A DNA stretch of 64,000 nucleotides from Streptomyces sp. NBC_00525 (GTDB lineage: Bacteria > Actinomycetota > Actinomycetes > Streptomycetales > Streptomycetaceae), in the NCBI RefSeq assembly GCF_036346595.1, contig NZ_CP107834.1, forward strand, positions 4,216,001 through 4,280,000, in the 5' to 3' direction. The translations under genes and the position numbers were made by a program. Under the pieces are notes generated by a model. The model searched no databases. It had not been told where the DNA came from and saw only the letters and a list, made by a program, of their open reading frames with translations. Shown here one piece after another: positions 18,806 to 27,235 of this stretch (position 1 is the first letter of the stretch; each line of letters starts with the position of its first letter).

Positions 18806-19315
18806 ATGCAGCGACGCGACTGGACCGACGGACACGTCGAGCGGTGGAGCCCCGTGCTGCCCGATCTCGATCCGGAGGTCGAGGGTGCGGTGACCCGGAT
18901 GAAGAAGCTCTCCGTCCATCTGCGCCGGGTGCGCGAGCAGTCGCTCCTCGACCTCGACCTGCACCGCCAGGAGTTCGACACGCTGCACAAGCTCGCCGGA
19001 CGCGGGGGCACGGCCGCCCCCTCCGAACTGGCCGCCGACCTCGACCTCGCTCCCGCCTCCGTCACCGGCCGGCTCGACGCCCTGGAACGCCGCGGCTTCG
19101 TCCGCCGCACCCCCTCCACCACGGACCGGCGGCGCGTGGACGTGGAGCTGACCGACGAGGGCCGGGCGATCTGGCGCGTCGCGATGGATTCCCTCGGGCA
19201 CGAGGAGGAGCGGCTGCTCGGCGTCCTGGACAAGGCCGAGCGGGTCCTGCTCAACGACATGCTGCGGCGCGTCATGGTGGTCGCAGAGGCGGCCCGCGAC
19301 GCCGACTGGGACTGA
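18806..19315 (+). CDS. MarR family transcriptional regulator
   Basis: 169 residues from ATG 18806. A TACGCT box at 18793-18798 sits 7 bases before the ATG and there is no clear ribosome binding site, so a leaderless message is plausible. The winged HTH is seen in FDTLHKLAGRG, APSELAADLDLAPASVTGRL, then DALERRGFVRR, and the wing STTDRRRVDVELTDEGRA. The neighbouring tetR is divergent (88 bp). The ligand is unknown. The gene ends one base before the stop of the convergent uncharacterised gene. Confidence 0.88.
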   Translation: MQRRDWTDGHVERWSPVLPDLDPEVEGAVTRMKKLSVHLRRVREQSLLDLDLHRQEFDTLHKLAGRGGTAAPSELAADLDLAPASVTGRLDALERRGFVRRTPSTTDRRRVDVELTDEGRAIWRVAMDSLGHEEERLLGVLDKAERVLLNDMLRRVMVVAEAARDADWD

Positions 19316-19316
19316 C

Positions 19317-20165
19317 TCAGCCCGCCGAGCCGTCCCTCTCCGAACCGTCCTTCGCCGCGCCGTCCTTCTCCGAGCCGTTCTTCTCCGGGCGCCCCTCGGC
19401 CAGTTGCCGGGCCAGCTCCTCGCGGACCCCGTCCACACCCTGCTCCAGCAGCTCGGCCACCGCCTCGTTCCAGTGCTCCGCGGCCTGCTCCACCGCGTCC
19501 CGGAACCCCCGCCGCAGCTGCCCGCCGGCCAGCAGCAGGGCGACCGCCGCGACCGGGCGCAGCAGCCACCGCCCCCGCACCGAGGCGGCCGCCTCGACCA
19601 GCCAGCGGCCGTCCCCGGCTCCGCGCGGCCGCAGATACAGCCGCGCCTCGACCAGCGGATGCCGCACCCGGACCGTGGCCGGGGCACGCGCGGCGGGCGG
19701 GGCGCCGGGCGGCAGCGCCGCCGCCGACCACCACGCGCCCAGCTCGATCCGCGCCCGCCCTGACCCCCGCCGAAGCGCCCCGGAGCCCTCCGGGCCCCAC
19801 ATCCGGCCGCGCGCCTCCAAGAGCCTGGGCCGGTCGGGCGCGGCAAGGCGCAGCGTCAGCCGGGCGTTGAGGTCCGGCGCGCCGATCGCCTGCTCCACCT
19901 CGACGGCGGCGGTGCGCCGCCACTCCCGTACGCGCAGCGCCATCCGCTCCGCGTCACCGGGCCCGCCGATCTCGTAGCGCGCCCCCGCCCTGAGATGGCG
20001 TCCCTTCACCAGCCGCAGGTCCGCGACCGGCTGCCCGTCCGGCATGAGGACGGTCGTGCCGCGCGCCCGGGTCGACTCGGCCACGTCGCAGAGCAGCGAG
20101 GCGAGTGCGTCGACCAGTTCGGGGCCCACGGCCAGGACGGTGACGGAGTGGCGGAGGACGGCCAT
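19317..20165 (-). CDS. Uncharacterised protein with pentapeptide tail
   Basis: 282 residues; I do not recognise the family. The N-terminal ~110 residues (MAVLRHSVTVLAVGPELVDA) are mixed alpha/beta. A middle Arg/Pro/Ala-rich part contains one hydrophobic stretch (WLLRPVAAVALLLAGGQL) that could be a membrane helix. The end is helical (AVEQAAEHWNEAVAELLEQ) and then a K/R-D-G-S-E type repeat. That tail is encoded by four 15-bp units between 19329 and 19388. The gene lies 12 bp downstream of the YGYP-repeat protein gene and is probably co-transcribed with it. Confidence 0.65.
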   Translation of the reverse strand: MAVLRHSVTVLAVGPELVDALASLLCDVAESTRARGTTVLMPDGQPVADLRLVKGRHLRAGARYEIGGPGDAERMALRVREWRRTAAVEVEQAIGAPDLNARLTLRLAAPDRPRLLEARGRMWGPEGSGALRRGSGRARIELGAWWSAAALPPGAPPAARAPATVRVRHPLVEARLYLRPRGAGDGRWLVEAAASVRGRWLLRPVAAVALLLAGGQLRRGFRDAVEQAAEHWNEAVAELLEQGVDGVREELARQLAEGRPEKNGSEKDGAAKDGSERDGSAG

Positions 20166-20177
20166 CGGCTGCGGCCC

Positions 20178-20771
20178 TCAGATGCTCAGCGAGCGGGCGG
20201 TGTTGACCTGGGCCATCACCATCGGGAAGGTCTCCGCCGCCATGGCCGGGATCATCGTGGAGTGGTGCCGTCCCCCGCTGGTCACGGTGACCTGCACGAA
20301 GCCCGTCGTCCGCTTCTCCTTCATCAGCAGGAAGAGCAGACCGATCAGGCACAGCAGCGCGAAGACGATCGCCAGCACGATCGCGACCGGCGGGATCTTC
20401 TCCTCGGTGCGGGACATGTCCGTCGCCGTCCACACCGCGCCCTTCAGCGGCATCGGCCCGCTCGGCGTCACGATCGAGTCGCTCATCACCGTGATGTCGC
20501 CTATGGACAGCACCGGCGTACCGGCGACCGCCGGAACGGCCCCCGGCTGCCCCGGATAGCCGTACGACGGGGGCTGCGCGGCCGGGTAGCCGTAGCCGGC
20601 GGGCGGCGAGGACGGCGGCGGGCCCGAGAGCGGCTGCGGGTAGCCGTAGACCGGGTTCCCGCCCGCCGGATAGCCGTAGCCCTGGGCACCCGGCGCGGCG
20701 GGCGGTGTGTCCGGCTTCCGGCCCGGCCCCCAGGTGGACGCGTCGTCCGCGTACGGATTCGGCTCGCTCAA
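20178..20771 (-). CDS. Uncharacterised membrane protein with YGYP repeats
   Basis: About 197 residues if translation begins at TTG 20769-20771, where GGGGAA lies just upstream; more distal codons give an Arg-rich extension without a site. Residues 1-75 are Pro/Gly/Tyr-rich with GYGYP and YGYPQ repeats, like the RDD protein at 354-920. A central segment (VLSIGDITVMSDSIVTPSG) precedes a single membrane helix (VAIVLAIVFALLCLIGLLFL), a basic KEKR turn and a C-terminal domain of ~55 residues. No function assigned. It pairs with the downstream uncharacterised gene. Confidence 0.65.
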   Translation of the reverse strand: MSEPNPYADDASTWGPGRKPDTPPAAPGAQGYGYPAGGNPVYGYPQPLSGPPPSSPPAGYGYPAAQPPSYGYPGQPGAVPAVAGTPVLSIGDITVMSDSIVTPSGPMPLKGAVWTATDMSRTEEKIPPVAIVLAIVFALLCLIGLLFLLMKEKRTTGFVQVTVTSGGRHHSTMIPAMAAETFPMVMAQVNTARSLSI

Positions 20772-20859
20772 CGTTCCCCGCTCTCGTCCGGACCGCGCAC
20801 CCCCGTGCGCGGGAAGTCCCGCACGACCGTACCCTCCGGGCCCGCGCGAGTCAGCAAGA

Positions 20860-20903
20860 GGCCCCGCCTCCCGCGGAGTTCGCACTCCGCGGGGGACGGG
20901 GCC
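20860..20903. terminator. Terminator of the sdhCDAB operon
   Basis: Long hairpin: CCCGCGGAGT (20870-20879) pairs with 20884-20893, and GGCCCCG (20860-20866) pairs with 20897-20903. It lies 29 bases past the sdhB stop. Confidence 0.85.
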
Positions 20904-20931
20904 CCGGCTGCCGCGGGCCGCGGCGGACGGA

Positions 20932-21708
20932 TCAGAAGCGACGCGTGATCAGCGCGCGCTTGACCTCCTGGATCGCCTTGGTGACCTCGATGCCACGCGG
21001 GCAGGCGTCCGTGCAGTTGAAGGTGGTGCGGCAACGCCACACACCGTCACGGTCGTTGAGGATCTCCAGGCGCTGCTCGCCGCCCTCGTCGCGCGAGTCG
21101 AAGATGAAGCGGTGGGCGTTGACGATCGCCGCCGGGCCGAAGTACTGGCCGTCGTTCCAGAACACCGGGCACGAGGACGTGCACGCGGCGCACAGGATGC
21201 ACTTGGTGGTGTCGTCGAAGCGCTCGCGGTCCTCGGGCGACTGCAGGCGCTCGCGGGTCGGCTCGTTCCCCTTGGTGATGAGGAAGGGCATGACGTCGCG
21301 GTACGCCTGGAAGAACGGGTCCATGTCGACCACGAGGTCCTTGAGGACCGTGAGGCCCTTGATGGCCTCGATCATGATCGGCTTCTCCGGACTGATGTCC
21401 TTGATCAGCGTCTTGCAGGCGAGCCTGTTCTTGCCGTTGATCCGCATGGCGTCCGAACCGCAGATGCCGTGCGCGCAGGACCGGCGGAACGTGAGCGTTC
21501 CGTCCTGGTCCCACTTGATCTTGTGGAGGGCGTCGAGGACGCGCTCCTTCGGGTCGATCTCCAGCTGGAAGTCCTGCCACTGGGCCTCGTCGGAGACCTC
21601 CGGGTTGAACCGCCGGATGCGGAACGTGACCGTGATGTTGGGCGAGTCGGCGAAGCCCGGCTCGGGCTCCGGCGCCTTGTCGGCCTTGTCCAGGGTGGGT
21701 GTAGCCAT
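20932..21708 (-). CDS. sdhB: Succinate dehydrogenase iron-sulfur subunit
   Basis: 258 residues. The N-terminal ferredoxin domain ligates the [2Fe-2S] cluster with Cys78, Cys83, Asp86 (in place of the third Cys, as in E. coli) and Cys98 (SCAHGICGSDA then NGKNRLAC). The C-terminal domain carries CILCAACTSSCP and later Cys residues (WRCRTTFNC-DACP) for the [3Fe-4S] and [4Fe-4S] clusters. It passes electrons from SdhA to quinone in complex II. Its ATG overlaps the sdhA stop (TGATG), so translation is coupled. It is last in sdhC-D-A-B. Confidence 0.97.
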   Translation of the reverse strand: MATPTLDKADKAPEPEPGFADSPNITVTFRIRRFNPEVSDEAQWQDFQLEIDPKERVLDALHKIKWDQDGTLTFRRSCAHGICGSDAMRINGKNRLACKTLIKDISPEKPIMIEAIKGLTVLKDLVVDMDPFFQAYRDVMPFLITKGNEPTRERLQSPEDRERFDDTTKCILCAACTSSCPVFWNDGQYFGPAAIVNAHRFIFDSRDEGGEQRLEILNDRDGVWRCRTTFNCTDACPRGIEVTKAIQEVKRALITRRF

Positions 21709-23462
21709 CAGTACTTACGCTCCATCGGCTGGTAGCGGGTCTGGACGACCGGCTTGTAGTCCAGCCGGATCGACTCGGTGCCGTCCTCGGCGACCTCGCG
21801 GTACGCCATGGTGTGGCGCATGAAGTTGACGTCGTCGCGGTTCGGGAAGTCCTCGCGGTAGTGACCGCCGCGCGACTCCTTGCGGGCCAGCGCCGAGGTG
21901 GCCATGACCTCGGCGAGGTCGAGCAGGTTGCCCAGCTCGATGGCCTCCAGCAGGTCCGTGTTGAACCGCTTGCCCTTGTCCTGGATGGACACGTCCAGGT
22001 AGCGCTTGCGCAGCTCCCCGATCTTGTCGACCGCGGTCTTGATCGTCTGCTCGGTGCGGAACACCATCACGTTGGCGTCCATGCACTCCTGGAGCTCCTG
22101 GCGGAGCGCGGCGACGCGCTCGGTGCCCGTGGAGTTCCGCAGCCGCTCGACCTGGTCGACGACGGCCTGTGCCGGGTTCTCGGGAAGCTCGACGAAGTCG
22201 CTCTTCTCGGAGTACTCGGCGGCGGCGATGCCCGCACGGCGTCCGAAGACGTTGATGTCGAGCAGCGAGTTGGTGCCCAGGCGGTTGGCGCCGTGCACCG
22301 AGACGCAGGCGACCTCGCCGGCGGCGTACAGGCCGGGCACGACGGTGGTGTTGTCGGCCAGCACCTCGCCCTCGACGTTGGTCGGGATGCCGCCCATGGC
22401 GTAGTGCGCGGTCGGCTGGATCGGGATCGGGTCCGTGTAGGGCTCGATGCCCAGGTACGTACGCGCGAACTCGGTGATGTCCGGGAGCTTGGCGTCCAGC
22501 TGCTCCGGCGGCAGGTGCGTCAGGTCGAGGTAGACGTGGTCGCCCTCGGGACCGCAGCCGCGGCCCTCGCGGATCTCCGTGTAGATGGAGCGCGAGACGA
22601 CGTCGCGCGAGGCGAGGTCCTTCATGACGGGGGCGTACTTCTCCATGAAGCGCTCGCCGTCCTTGTTGCGGAGGATGCCGCCCTCGCCGCGGGCGCCCTC
22701 CGTCAGCAGGATGCCCATGCGCCAGATGCCCGTCGGGTGGAACTGGAAGAACTCCATGTCCTCCAGCGGCAGGCCCCGGCGGTAGCAGGCGGCCTGGCCG
22801 TCACCGGTCAGGGTGTGCGCGTTCGACGTCACCTTGAAGAACTTGCCGGTGCCGCCCGAGGCGTAGATGACCGACTTGGCCTGGAAGACGTGAATCTCGC
22901 CGGTGGCGAGCTCGTAGGCGACGACGCCGGCGGACTTCTTGACGCCGTCCTGCTCGACGACCAGCTGGTCCAGGACGTAGAACTCGTTGAAGAACTCCAC
23001 GCCCTCCTTGACGCAGTTCTGGTACAGCGTCTGGAGGATCATGTGGCCGGTGCGGTCGCCCGAGTAGCAGGCACGGCGGACCGGGGCCTCGCCGTGGTTG
23101 CGGGAGTGACCGCCGAACCGGCGCTGGTCGATGCGGCCCTCGGGCGTACGCCCGAACGGCAGGCCCATCTTCTCCAGGTCGAGGACGGCGTCGATGGCCT
23201 CCTTCGCCAGGATCTCGGCGGCGTCCTGGTCGACCAGGTAGTCACCGCCCTTGATCGTGTCGAAGGTGTGCCACTCCCAGTTGTCCTCCTCCACGTTGGC
23301 CAGCGCGGCGGCCATGCCGCCCTGCGCGGCGCCCGTGTGGGAGCGGGTGGGGTAGAGCTTGGTCAGCACGGCGGTGCGGCTGCGCTTGGTCGACTCGATG
23401 GCCGCGCGCATACCGGCTCCGCCGGCGCCGACGATGACGGTGTCGTACTTGTGGATCTGCAT
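21708..23462 (-). CDS. sdhA: Succinate dehydrogenase flavoprotein subunit
   Basis: 584 residues. FAD-binding GAGGAGMRAA near residue 12, His42 in TRSHTGAAQGGM as the covalent FAD ligand, HPTGIWRMGILLTEGARGEG with the active-site region, and RSIYTEIREGRG with the catalytic Arg. It oxidises succinate to fumarate on the cytoplasmic face. The length is standard. The gene lies 30 bp after sdhD and overlaps sdhB by one base. Codon use matches the core-genome neighbours. Confidence 0.98.
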   Translation of the reverse strand: MQIHKYDTVIVGAGGAGMRAAIESTKRSRTAVLTKLYPTRSHTGAAQGGMAAALANVEEDNWEWHTFDTIKGGDYLVDQDAAEILAKEAIDAVLDLEKMGLPFGRTPEGRIDQRRFGGHSRNHGEAPVRRACYSGDRTGHMILQTLYQNCVKEGVEFFNEFYVLDQLVVEQDGVKKSAGVVAYELATGEIHVFQAKSVIYASGGTGKFFKVTSNAHTLTGDGQAACYRRGLPLEDMEFFQFHPTGIWRMGILLTEGARGEGGILRNKDGERFMEKYAPVMKDLASRDVVSRSIYTEIREGRGCGPEGDHVYLDLTHLPPEQLDAKLPDITEFARTYLGIEPYTDPIPIQPTAHYAMGGIPTNVEGEVLADNTTVVPGLYAAGEVACVSVHGANRLGTNSLLDINVFGRRAGIAAAEYSEKSDFVELPENPAQAVVDQVERLRNSTGTERVAALRQELQECMDANVMVFRTEQTIKTAVDKIGELRKRYLDVSIQDKGKRFNTDLLEAIELGNLLDLAEVMATSALARKESRGGHYREDFPNRDDVNFMRHTMAYREVAEDGTESIRLDYKPVVQTRYQPMERKY

Positions 23463-23492
23463 GGTTTACCTCTGGTCCTTCGGGCCCGGCGC

Positions 23493-23966
23493 CTAGCGGA
23501 TGTTCGGGTCGAAGGTGAAGATCACCAGCGTGCCCAGCAGGACGGTGAACACCGTGGCGGTGTACAGCAGCATCTTCAGCCAGAAGCGGGTGTTGTCCCG
23601 TTCGGCGTAGTCGTTGATGACCGTACGCAGACCGTTGGCGCCGTGCAGCATGGCGAGCCACAGCATCGCCAGGTCCCAGACCTGCCAGAACGGCGAGGCC
23701 CAGCGGCCGGCCACGAAGGCGAAGCCGATCTTGGAGACGCCGCCGTCCAGCACCAGCTGGATCAGCAGGTGGCCGATGACCAGGACGACCAGCACGATGC
23801 CCGACAGGCGCATGAAGAGCCAGGCGTACATCTCGAAGTTGGTGCGCGAGCCCTTGGGGGTCTTGCCGGTCCGCTTGCGCGGCGGCTCGATGACGGGGGC
23901 CGGGTTGTCGACGTCGTAGAGGGAGACGCCTTCGACGGCGCCGATCGCGGAAGTCTCGGTGGACAT
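23493..23966 (-). CDS. sdhD: Succinate dehydrogenase membrane anchor subunit
   Basis: 157 residues. After a ~40-residue polar N-terminus come three helices: WLFMRLSGIVLVVLVIGHLL (with the haem-ligand-type His), WQVWDLAMLWLAMLHGANGL (second His) and LLYTATVFTVLLGTLVIFTF. This is the SdhD-like anchor that binds haem and quinone and holds SdhAB to the membrane. It is 5 bp downstream of sdhC. Confidence 0.93.
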   Translation of the reverse strand: MSTETSAIGAVEGVSLYDVDNPAPVIEPPRKRTGKTPKGSRTNFEMYAWLFMRLSGIVLVVLVIGHLLIQLVLDGGVSKIGFAFVAGRWASPFWQVWDLAMLWLAMLHGANGLRTVINDYAERDNTRFWLKMLLYTATVFTVLLGTLVIFTFDPNIR

Positions 23967-23971
23967 GTGCC

Positions 23972-24352
23972 TCAGCTCCCGAAGAGTTCACGGACGGCGT
24001 GACCGAGGACGGGGTACAGCGCCCCCAGCATCAGCACGATCCAGATGCCCAGCACGGTCCAGAGCATCTGCTTCTGGACGCGCGGGCCCTTGGCCCAGAA
24101 GTCCACGGCGATGATGCGCAGGCCGTTCAGCGCGTGGAAGAGAATCGCGGCCACCAGGCCGTATTCGAGGAGCGCGACGATGGGCGTCTTGTACGTGGCC
24201 ACGACGTCGTCGTAGGCCTCGGGGGAGACGCGGACGAGGGCGGTGTCCAGGACATGCACGAACAGGAAGAAGAAGATGAGGACACCGGTGACTCGATGAG
24301 CCACCCAGGACCACATGCCTTCCCGGCCGCGGTACAGCGTTCCAGCCGGCAC
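23972..24352 (-). CDS. sdhC: Succinate dehydrogenase cytochrome b556 subunit
   Basis: 126 residues from GTG 24350-24352, chosen because CGGAGGG lies 7 bases upstream; a longer frame to 24427 lacks a site. The start gives PAGTLYRGREGMWSWVAHRV, typical of actinobacterial SdhC. Helices: VLIFFFLFVHVLDTALV, ALLEYGLVAAILFHALNGL (haem His) and LWTVLGIWIVLMLGALYPVL. It is first in the sdhCDAB operon. A TACGAT box at 24438-24443 could be the operon -10, giving a leader of about 80 bases; this is tentative. Confidence 0.93.
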   Translation of the reverse strand: MPAGTLYRGREGMWSWVAHRVTGVLIFFFLFVHVLDTALVRVSPEAYDDVVATYKTPIVALLEYGLVAAILFHALNGLRIIAVDFWAKGPRVQKQMLWTVLGIWIVLMLGALYPVLGHAVRELFGS

Positions 24353-24595
24353 GGAAAAACCCTCCGGGAGCGGGGATCGGGGTCGGCCGGCTTGACTGTC
24401 GGTCTGACCCGGCCGGGTACGGTCCACCGGCCCCGGCCATCGTAGCGACGCTTTGTCGGTTCGATCGCGCGGGGCCCTCCGGTGTGATCAAAGTGGCAAC
24501 GAAACAGGCACGGACGGGCTATGGACAGACCGCCGCGACCCCGTCGACCCGCTGTACGCCGGGGTTTCCGGGGTGGGCGCCCGGACGGCAACCCG

Positions 24596-25090
24596 TTATC
24601 GACTCGATACCAAAGCGATCAGCCGACCCCGGGCGAGTCGCCGCATCTCGTCCGCCGCGACCGCCCGTTCCCGGTCCTCCTCGTGCCCGAGGCGGGCCCG
24701 GATACCGGCCAGCACCTGGTCCGGATGCTCCTCGGGGGCGTAGTCGTCCAGGCAGATCACGAAGACGTGGCCGAACTTGCGTTCGTACTCCGCATGGGCG
24801 GCGGCCAGCGCCAGATGGGCGGAGCGCGGCGCGTCCGCCCGCAGCCCCGGCGACACCTCGGCGGCCAGCGCCGCGGCGTACCCGGCGGGGGAGAGGTCGT
24901 AGGCCGCCTCGTCGGCCGCCGCGAGCAGCGACTCCAGATCGGGGTAGGGGCGGTGTGCGGCCAGCCGGCGCGCCCAGACCCGGCTGCCGAAGCACTCCAG
25001 CAGAACGGCCTCGGCCTGCCGGACGGGCGCGGTGTTGAAACGGAGCAGCCCCCGGCCGGACGCGGCGGAGGCGCGCTTCTGCACGGGCAC
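24596..25090 (-). CDS. OHCU-decarboxylase-like protein, catalytic motif degenerate
   Basis: 164 residues from GTG 25088-25090 (a second GTG is two codons on, and the start is uncertain). The fold of 2-oxo-4-hydroxy-4-carboxy-5-ureidoimidazoline decarboxylase (UraD, uric-acid breakdown) is recognisable: LLRFNTAPVRQAEAVLLECF, WARRLAAHRPY, ADEAAYDLS, then YERKFGHVFVICL and RLARGRLIAL. But the HP-x-IG motif with the catalytic His is replaced by SPGLRA, and the usual Glu-Gln pair is absent. It may be a non-catalytic paralogue. No other urate genes are nearby. Confidence 0.7.
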   Translation of the reverse strand: MPVQKRASAASGRGLLRFNTAPVRQAEAVLLECFGSRVWARRLAAHRPYPDLESLLAAADEAAYDLSPAGYAAALAAEVSPGLRADAPRSAHLALAAAHAEYERKFGHVFVICLDDYAPEEHPDQVLAGIRARLGHEEDRERAVAADEMRRLARGRLIALVSSR

Positions 25091-25469
25091 GGCGGTGCGC
25101 CGGGCGGGCCGGGGCGGCTGCTCGGGAAGGCCGGCGTGGGACTCGCTGGACCTGGACAGCGTGGGCTCCTGGGATCAACGGCATCTGTGAACCTGGACGG
25201 GGGAGGAATACGGGGGGAGGGGAGAGAGGGGGAGAGGGGGGTGGGGAACCAGGCGGATGCGTGGGGCGAAAGGAGTGACGAATGGGGCTCAACGCTAGCG
25301 AGGCGGGGAAACGGCCGGGCGACGAATGCGCGAATTTCACCCGGACGGGAGAGTTTCGTGATGCCTGATGGGCGAACTTCCGACAAAAATGCCCGACTAT
25401 CGCCCCACATCCGCCCTGTTTCTCTTGACTTCTGACCTGTTTCCCCCTGAATCCGGAGGTTTCTGACCG
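25091..25469. other. Intergenic region, divergent uraD-like / hexosaminidase
   Basis: No gene is seen in these 379 bases. Contents: a purine-rich run of about 45 bases near 25198-25245, a TTGACT hexamer at 25425-25430 without a matching -10 at normal spacing, and GGAGG at 25455-25459 serving the hexosaminidase gene. I see no DasR-like TGGTCTAGACCA element. Confidence 0.5.
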
Positions 25470-27089
25470 ATGTCGCCCTCACGCGGTGCCCTCGCGGCCG
25501 GCGCGGCCCTCACGGCGGCGGCCGCGGTCACCGTCACCGTGCTCGTCTGGCCCGAGGGCTCCGGCGGGCGGGGGGCGTCCGACGCCTCGCGCCCGCCCGC
25601 CACGTCCTCCCTGGCCCCCTCCCCCTCCCCGACTCCGTCGCCGACCCGGAGCCACCCGCTCTCGAAGGCGCCCCGCACCATTCCCGCCGTACGGGAGCAC
25701 ACCGCCGCCCGCGGCCCCGGCTGGCGGCCCGGAAAGGACAGCGCGGTGGTCGTCGCGGAGGGCAGCGGCAGGCTCGCCGACGAGGGCAGGCTGCTGGCGG
25801 GCGAGCTGCGGATCGACTACCGGGGCGAGGTGCCCGCCCGCGCCGGAGACGTCGAGCTGGCCCTGACCCCGCAGGCGTCCGGCGGGCCCGAGTCGTACAC
25901 CCTGCGCACCGCCGACGGGCGCGTCCGGATCAGCGGACCCGGCGAGGCGGGCGTCTTCTACGGCACCCGCACGCTCAAGCAGTCGGTGCGCGCCGACGGC
26001 TCGATGCCGGAGGGCGTGGTGCGCGACCGGCCCGCCAAGCCGCAGCGCGGCCTCAACCTGGACATCGCCCGCAAGCACTACTCCGCGTCCTGGATCGAGG
26101 ACCGGCTGCGCGAGATGGCCGACCTCAAGCTCAACCAGCTCGGGCTGCACTTCTCCGACGACCAGGCGTTCCGCATCGAGTCCGACACCCACCCCGAGGT
26201 GGTCTCGCCCGACCATCTGACCAAGACGCAGGTGCGGCACATGGTGGCGCTCGCCCGCCGGCTGCACATCGAGATCGTCCCGGAGATCGACTCGCCCGGC
26301 CACCTCGGCGCGGTGCTGCGCGCCCACCCCGACCTCCAGCTCCACAACGTCTCCGGCGTCGCGTCGACCGGCTCGCTGGACATCTCGAAGCCGGGCGCGG
26401 CCAAGCTGATCGACGAGCTGCTGGGCGAGTACACCGAACTGTTCGGCGGCGCGTTCTGGCATCTGGGCGGCGACGAGTACCGCGCGCTGATGGCGAGCGA
26501 TCCGGCCGCCTCCTATCCGCAGCTCCAGCGCGCGGCCGTCCGGAAGTACGGCGCCGGCTCCGGCATCGCCGACCTCGCCACCGGCTGGCTCAACGACCGG
26601 GCCGACGTGGTCCGCGAGCACGACATGCGCCCCAAGGCGTGGAACGACGGACAGTTCCGGGACAGCAGGGTCCGCGCAGACAAGGACATCGAGGTCGAGT
26701 ACTGGACGGGCAAGGAGTACGGCGCCCGCCCGCCGGAGCAGTACCTCCGCGAGGGCCGCAAGCTCCTGAACCTCAACGACGAGTACCTGTACTACGTGCT
26801 CGGCCAGCCCAACGCCTTCGTCTACCCGACCGGCAAGCGCATCTACGAGCAGTGGACCCCTCTCGTTCTGCGCGGCACCACCCCGGTCCCGGCCCGCTAC
26901 TCCGACCAGATCCTCGGCGGCCGCTTCGCCGTCTGGGGCGACCTGCCGAACGCCCAGACCCCCGCCCAGGTCGCGGCGGGCATCCGGATGCCGCTGCGGG
27001 CGACGGCCCAGAAGTTGTGGGTACCGGGAAAGCCGAAGGCGAGCTGGGCGCGGTTCACGGCATTGGCCAAGGAGATCGACGCGGGGTGA
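25470..27089 (+). CDS. Secreted beta-N-acetylhexosaminidase (GH20)
   Basis: 539 residues; GGAGG lies 10 bases before the ATG. An N-terminal signal or anchor helix (ALAAGAALTAAAAVTVTVLVW) is followed by a Ser/Pro/Thr-rich linker (~35-65), a GH20 N-terminal domain, and the barrel starting at QRGLNLDIARKHY. The catalytic Asp335-Glu336 is in HLGGDEYR. IPEID-like VPEIDSPGH and the later WTPLVLRGT and WGDLPNAQTP segments fit the family. It removes terminal GlcNAc/GalNAc from chitin or cell-wall fragments outside the cell. It is a single gene on the plus strand. Confidence 0.92.
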   Translation: MSPSRGALAAGAALTAAAAVTVTVLVWPEGSGGRGASDASRPPATSSLAPSPSPTPSPTRSHPLSKAPRTIPAVREHTAARGPGWRPGKDSAVVVAEGSGRLADEGRLLAGELRIDYRGEVPARAGDVELALTPQASGGPESYTLRTADGRVRISGPGEAGVFYGTRTLKQSVRADGSMPEGVVRDRPAKPQRGLNLDIARKHYSASWIEDRLREMADLKLNQLGLHFSDDQAFRIESDTHPEVVSPDHLTKTQVRHMVALARRLHIEIVPEIDSPGHLGAVLRAHPDLQLHNVSGVASTGSLDISKPGAAKLIDELLGEYTELFGGAFWHLGGDEYRALMASDPAASYPQLQRAAVRKYGAGSGIADLATGWLNDRADVVREHDMRPKAWNDGQFRDSRVRADKDIEVEYWTGKEYGARPPEQYLREGRKLLNLNDEYLYYVLGQPNAFVYPTGKRIYEQWTPLVLRGTTPVPARYSDQILGGRFAVWGDLPNAQTPAQVAAGIRMPLRATAQKLWVPGKPKASWARFTALAKEIDAG

Positions 27090-27235
27090 GAGCCCCCTGG
27101 GGCCGCCGCTGACCATGGACAACGCGGCCTGCCGACCACTACGGTCCGGTGGCCGCGCCGTCCGGGGAGGGGGCGCGCACCGGCGCCGTGCCGATGCCGG
27201 CGCCGGATCTCCTACCTCATGGGGGGTTCCTTTTC

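Noticed and set aside
22459..22472. TACGCGCG string in sdhA as a fifth nucleoside operator
   Set aside because: Inside coding sequence, not palindromic and not near a promoter.
24350..24427. GTG 24427 as the sdhC start
   Set aside because: It lacks a ribosome binding site, whereas GTG 24352 has CGGAGGG at proper spacing and matches the family N-terminus.
20995..24445. Long open frames opposite the sdh operon
   Set aside because: Arg/Gly/Val-rich translations typical of antisense frames in high-GC DNA; sdhA-D are unambiguous.
25198..25245. Purine-rich run as a possible structured RNA or triplex element
   Set aside because: No inverted repeat or repeat period is visible; treated as biased intergenic sequence.
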